From: Pseudomonadota bacterium
Lineage (GTDB): Bacteria > Pseudomonadota > Gammaproteobacteria > Xanthomonadales > Rhodanobacteraceae
Length of the DNA stretch: 33,474 nucleotides
Reading direction: 5' to 3'
Assembly (NCBI GenBank): GCA_021780735.1
Contig: JAJXYE010000276.1
Span: forward strand, 1 to 33,474
Shown here: positions 31,001 through 33,474 of the stretch, piece by piece
How positions within the stretch are numbered: the first letter of the stretch is position 1
Layout: each line of letters starts with the position of its first letter
The notes under the pieces: generated by a model
What the model was told of the DNA's origin: nothing
What the model saw: the letters and a program-made list of their open reading frames with translations, nothing else
The model's database searches: none
Translations under genes and position numbers: made by a program

Positions 31001-31194
31001 GCGGCCACGGTCGAGGCCATGGTGCTGGCGTCGGCACCGGCCTGGCTGGCCTGCACGAAGATCGCCGGGAACTGCATGTCCGGCAATGCCGCCACGCCGA
31101 GCAGGAAATAACTGATCATCCCGGCCACGAACAGGCCGATGGCAAGCAGCGACGTACCGATCGGTCGACGAACAAAGGGACCGGAGATATTCAT
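28057..31194 (-). CDS. RND multidrug efflux permease (MdtC-like)
   Basis: 1045 aa: MNISGPFVRRPIGTSLLAIGLFVAGMISYFLLGVAALPDMQFPAIFVQASQAGADASTMASTVAAPLERHLGQVPGI; GFVVDDAIVVIENI (TM4 Asp pair); SLTLTPALCG. Confidence 0.95.
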   Translation of the reverse strand: MNISGPFVRRPIGTSLLAIGLFVAGMISYFLLGVAALPDMQFPAIFVQASQAGADASTMASTVAAPLERHLGQVPGITLMRSHSSEGSTFVFMLFDNGTNLDSSAREVQAAINAAIPDLPSGLNGAPSYQKANPNDDPVIAFALTSDTQSTADLYNVSDSLLAQRLRQLPGVSSVEIAGAATPAIRVDVNLRALNAMGISPDELRNALTAANVTSPQGFISDGNVRMSVDATTALHSADDFAQLVIASRNGTPVRLADVAHVYAGTEDAYQAAWFRGKPAVLMYVYKKSDANVIATVDRVKAQLPALRGFLQPGTELTPFFDGTPTIRASLHEVQATLLISLAMVILTMALFLRRLAPTLIAATAVPLSLAGAFVVMYILGYTLNNLTLLALVIAIGFVVDDAIVVIENIIRHIDDGMSRMQATLAGAKEIGFTIVSITASLIAVFIPLLFAGGITGMFMHEFAVTLVAAIVVSACVSLTLTPALCGRFLSGHRVERQAATQPERGHALDRFHAGMLRIYRRALEFSLRHALWFALTPLVLIFITFYLFTVVKAGLFPQQDTGLIWGRASSSATVSFNESKKRLERLTAMLMADPDVATVGSRLGSSRQGTSGSFNIDLKTHAQGRKDDTFAVLARLSAKAAKYPDLNLRLRPVQDLPSAGGGGTSQGAQYQISLQGNDLASLQLWLPRLVAELRKNPQLLDVGSDIDQGGLRQNIVIDRDKAARLGISVGAVDGALYDAFGQRRVSTIYSDINQYAVVVNALPSQTATPGALDRIYVKSSSGRMVPISAFTRQESGLAPSEVTHENQYTTMDLSFNLAPGVSMGQALQIIQATASNMRLPGDIKLNVGADFRRFQQSQSGMLWLVLAAVLTVYIVLGMLYENLIHPITILSTLPAAGVGALLALWLTGTELSVVAQIALVLLIGIVKKNAIMMIDFALVAEREHGKSPLEAAREACLVRFRPIMMTTMVAILAALPIAIGLGEGSELRRPLGIALIGGLLISQSLTLLSTPALYVIFSCLAERRRARSTRRRQRKALLAQPRAS

Positions 31195-31372
31195 GCGTCG
31201 GCGGTGACCGGGATGCGAACGGCAGGTTGCCGCAGAGGGTGAGAAGGCATCATCCCACTCTCAACGCACGGACTGCAAAACCGTTGATCCGGACAAGTCC
31301 GCCGAAACCGGTTCACGCTGCAGCCACGACGCCTGCCGCCGCTACGGACATGCCACTGCGGGCATGCGCGCC

Positions 31373-33474
31373 TTATGCCGGCTTCTGATTCGGCGCTCTC
31401 AAGGCACGCTGTTCACGCCGCCGCGCCAACCATTCGGAGAAGCGTTCCATGTACAGGTAGATCACCGGCGTGGTGTACAGCGTGACCAGTTGCGACAGCA
31501 GCAGGCCGCCGACGATCGCCACACCCAGCGGCCGGCGCAGTTCGGAGCCGATGCCGCTGCCCAGGGCCAGCGGCAGCGCGCCCAGCATCGCCGCCGCCGT
31601 GGTCATCATGATCGGGCGGAAGCGCAGCAGACAGGCTCGATGGATCGCATCGCGCGCATTCATCCCGGTGCGCCGTGCCTCGATCGCGAAGTCGATCATC
31701 ATGATCGCATTCTTCTTGACGATGCCGATCAGCAGCACGATGCCGACGATGCCGTCCACCGACAGGCTCATGCCGCAGATGATCAACGCCAGCAGCGCGC
31801 CGACACCGGCCGGCGGCAGGGTGGAGATGATCGTCAACGGGTGGATGTAGCTCTCGTACAACACGCCCAGCACGATGTAGATCACCACGATCGCCGCCAG
31901 CAGCAGCAATACCTCGTCGCCCAGCGAGGAGGTGAACTCGGCGGCCTTGCCGACGAACTGGCCGCGCACCTGTGGCGGGAATTTCAGCTCGGCGTTGATG
32001 CGGTTGATCGCCGCCACGGCATCGGACAGCGAGTAGCCCGGTGCCACGTTGAACGACAGCGTCACCGCCGGCAGCTGCTGCTGGTGGCTGACCACCAGCG
32101 GTGCGCTGGTGACCTGCGCGCTGGCCAGCGAGGACAGCGGGATGGTGCCGCCGCCACCCAGCGCGATGCCGATGTTGCCGGTGCTGCCGATGCCGCTGGG
32201 GGTGGCCGAGTTGCTCGACTTGACCTGGCCGAAGCTGGTGGCGTTGCTGCCGGTCAACGCACCGGAACCGTTGCCGCGCACGGTCAGCTTGTTCAGCAGA
32301 TCCTCGCTGTTGCGGAATTCCGGCGCCACCTCCAGCACCACCCGGTACTGGTTGAGCTGGGTGAAGATGGTCGAGATCTGGCGCTGGCCGAACGCGTCGT
32401 ACAAGGTGTCGTCGATGGTCTGCACCGGCACGCCCATGCGACTGGCCTTCTCGCGATCGATGGTCAGCTTCAGCGCATTGCCATTGTCGGCGAGGTTGTT
32501 GTCGACATCCGCAAGTTCCGGCTGCTGGCGCATCGCCTGGGTCATCTGCTCGGCATATCTGGACAGCTCGGCGGAGTTCACCTCGGACATCGAATACTGG
32601 TATTCGGTGGCGGACACGGTGCTGTCCAGGGTCACGTCCTGCACCGGCTTCAGGTACAACGCCACGCCGGGAATATTGGCCACCTCGTGCTGCAGCCGCG
32701 GCAGCAGTTTGTCCAGGCCATCGCGATCGCCGCGATTCTTCAGCACGATGCTGAGCTGGCCCTGGTTGAGCGTGGGATTGACCGTGCCGGCGCCGATGAA
32801 GGCGGCCACTCCGGCCACCGCCGGATCGGCGCGCAATGCCTCGGCGACGGCGCGGGTGCGCTGCTCCATCTGCGGGAAGGCGATGTTGTCGTCGGCCTGC
32901 ACCACGCCGGTGATCAGGCCGGTGTCCTGCTCGGGCAGCAGGCCCTTGGGAATCGCGATATACAGGTACACGGTGAGCAGCACGGCCACACCGGCCACCA
33001 GCACGGTCAGGCGGCGATGATCCAGCACCACGTCCAGCGTGCGCGAATACAGATCGACCGTGCGCGACCACACGGTGCGCTTGCCCGCGGCAGCGTGACG
33101 CTCGTGTGCGTCATCGCCCTCGGGCAACTGGTCGGGTTTGAGCAGGTAGGCGCACATCATCGGCGTCAGGGTCAGCGACACCACCATCGAGATCGTCACC
33201 GCGATGGTGAGCACCCAGGCAAACTCGTGGAACAGGCGGCCGGTGACGCCGGGCATCAGCAGCAACGGCAGGAACACCGCCACCAGCGACACGGTCAGCG
33301 ACAGCACGGTGAAGCCGATCTCCCTGGCGCCGATCTCGGCCGCCTCGGTGCCGCTCTTGCCCTGCTCGATGTAGCGCACGATGTTCTCGATCATCACGAT
33401 CGCGTCGTCGACCACGAAGCCGGTGGCGACGGTCAGCGCCATCAGTGACAGATTGTCCAGCGACATGCCGGTGA
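31373..33474 (-). CDS. RND multidrug efflux permease (MdtB-like), N-terminus truncated by window end
   Basis: SLDNLSLMALTVATGFVVDDAIVMIENIVRYIEQGKSGTEAAEIGAREIGFTVLSLTVSLVAVFLPLLLMPG...; paralogous to the downstream MdtC-like gene; reads open through the right edge. Confidence 0.93.
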   Translation of the reverse strand, partial: TGMSLDNLSLMALTVATGFVVDDAIVMIENIVRYIEQGKSGTEAAEIGAREIGFTVLSLTVSLVAVFLPLLLMPGVTGRLFHEFAWVLTIAVTISMVVSLTLTPMMCAYLLKPDQLPEGDDAHERHAAAGKRTVWSRTVDLYSRTLDVVLDHRRLTVLVAGVAVLLTVYLYIAIPKGLLPEQDTGLITGVVQADDNIAFPQMEQRTRAVAEALRADPAVAGVAAFIGAGTVNPTLNQGQLSIVLKNRGDRDGLDKLLPRLQHEVANIPGVALYLKPVQDVTLDSTVSATEYQYSMSEVNSAELSRYAEQMTQAMRQQPELADVDNNLADNGNALKLTIDREKASRMGVPVQTIDDTLYDAFGQRQISTIFTQLNQYRVVLEVAPEFRNSEDLLNKLTVRGNGSGALTGSNATSFGQVKSSNSATPSGIGSTGNIGIALGGGGTIPLSSLASAQVTSAPLVVSHQQQLPAVTLSFNVAPGYSLSDAVAAINRINAELKFPPQVRGQFVGKAAEFTSSLGDEVLLLLAAIVVIYIVLGVLYESYIHPLTIISTLPPAGVGALLALIICGMSLSVDGIVGIVLLIGIVKKNAIMMIDFAIEARRTGMNARDAIHRACLLRFRPIMMTTAAAMLGALPLALGSGIGSELRRPLGVAIVGGLLLSQLVTLYTTPVIYLYMERFSEWLARRREQRALRAPNQKPA

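Noticed and set aside
31413-33071. 552-aa minus-strand ORF inside the MdtB-like gene
   Set aside because: Alternate frame of an intact permease ORF.
31364-33448. 694-aa plus-strand ORF antisense to the MdtB-like gene
   Set aside because: Low-complexity His/Gln/Arg composition (DHHDRVVDHEAGGDGQRHQ); shadow of the RND permease codon bias.

Overview
The window is a GC-rich gammaproteobacterial chromosome segment. I infer Xanthomonadales/Rhodanobacteraceae-like from gene order, but this was not verified. From left to right it holds: (1) a 3'-truncated HrpB-type helicase (minus strand), which is missing from the ORF track because it runs off the window edge; (2) a complete minus-strand type II secretion operon in Xps order (gspE-F-G-H-I-J-K-L-M-N-D), tightly packed with a run of 4-bp ATGA overlaps; (3) a visibly AT-rich island of about 2.3 kb (13238-15518). 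The island is bounded by a perfect 12-bp inverted repeat (AGACCTGACCCC ... GGGGTCAGGTCT). It contains a RAYT/Y1 (HUH) transposase with its own imperfect inverted repeats, a Gly-rich tail remnant that looks like the end of an Rhs/YD-type protein, a small membrane zinc-ribbon protein and a secreted hypothetical protein whose 3' end runs into the transposon; (4) tatD, a PKD/Fn3-bearing S53 (sedolisin) protease, a RluE-like pseudouridine synthase, an exported methyltransferase, glutathione-dependent formaldehyde dehydrogenase, a LysR regulator divergent from a small ORF plus an aldo/keto reductase, monomeric NADP-isocitrate dehydrogenase, a lipoprotein, and two RND permeases of MdtC/MdtB type (the last one 5'-truncated). 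The island at 13.2-15.5 kb is the best candidate for something undescribed. Copies of one motif alternate in orientation and divide it into three modules, which could be decaying polymorphic-toxin/immunity-like cassettes around a RAYT. That interpretation is inference. Most other long ORFs in the track are high-GC shadow frames.
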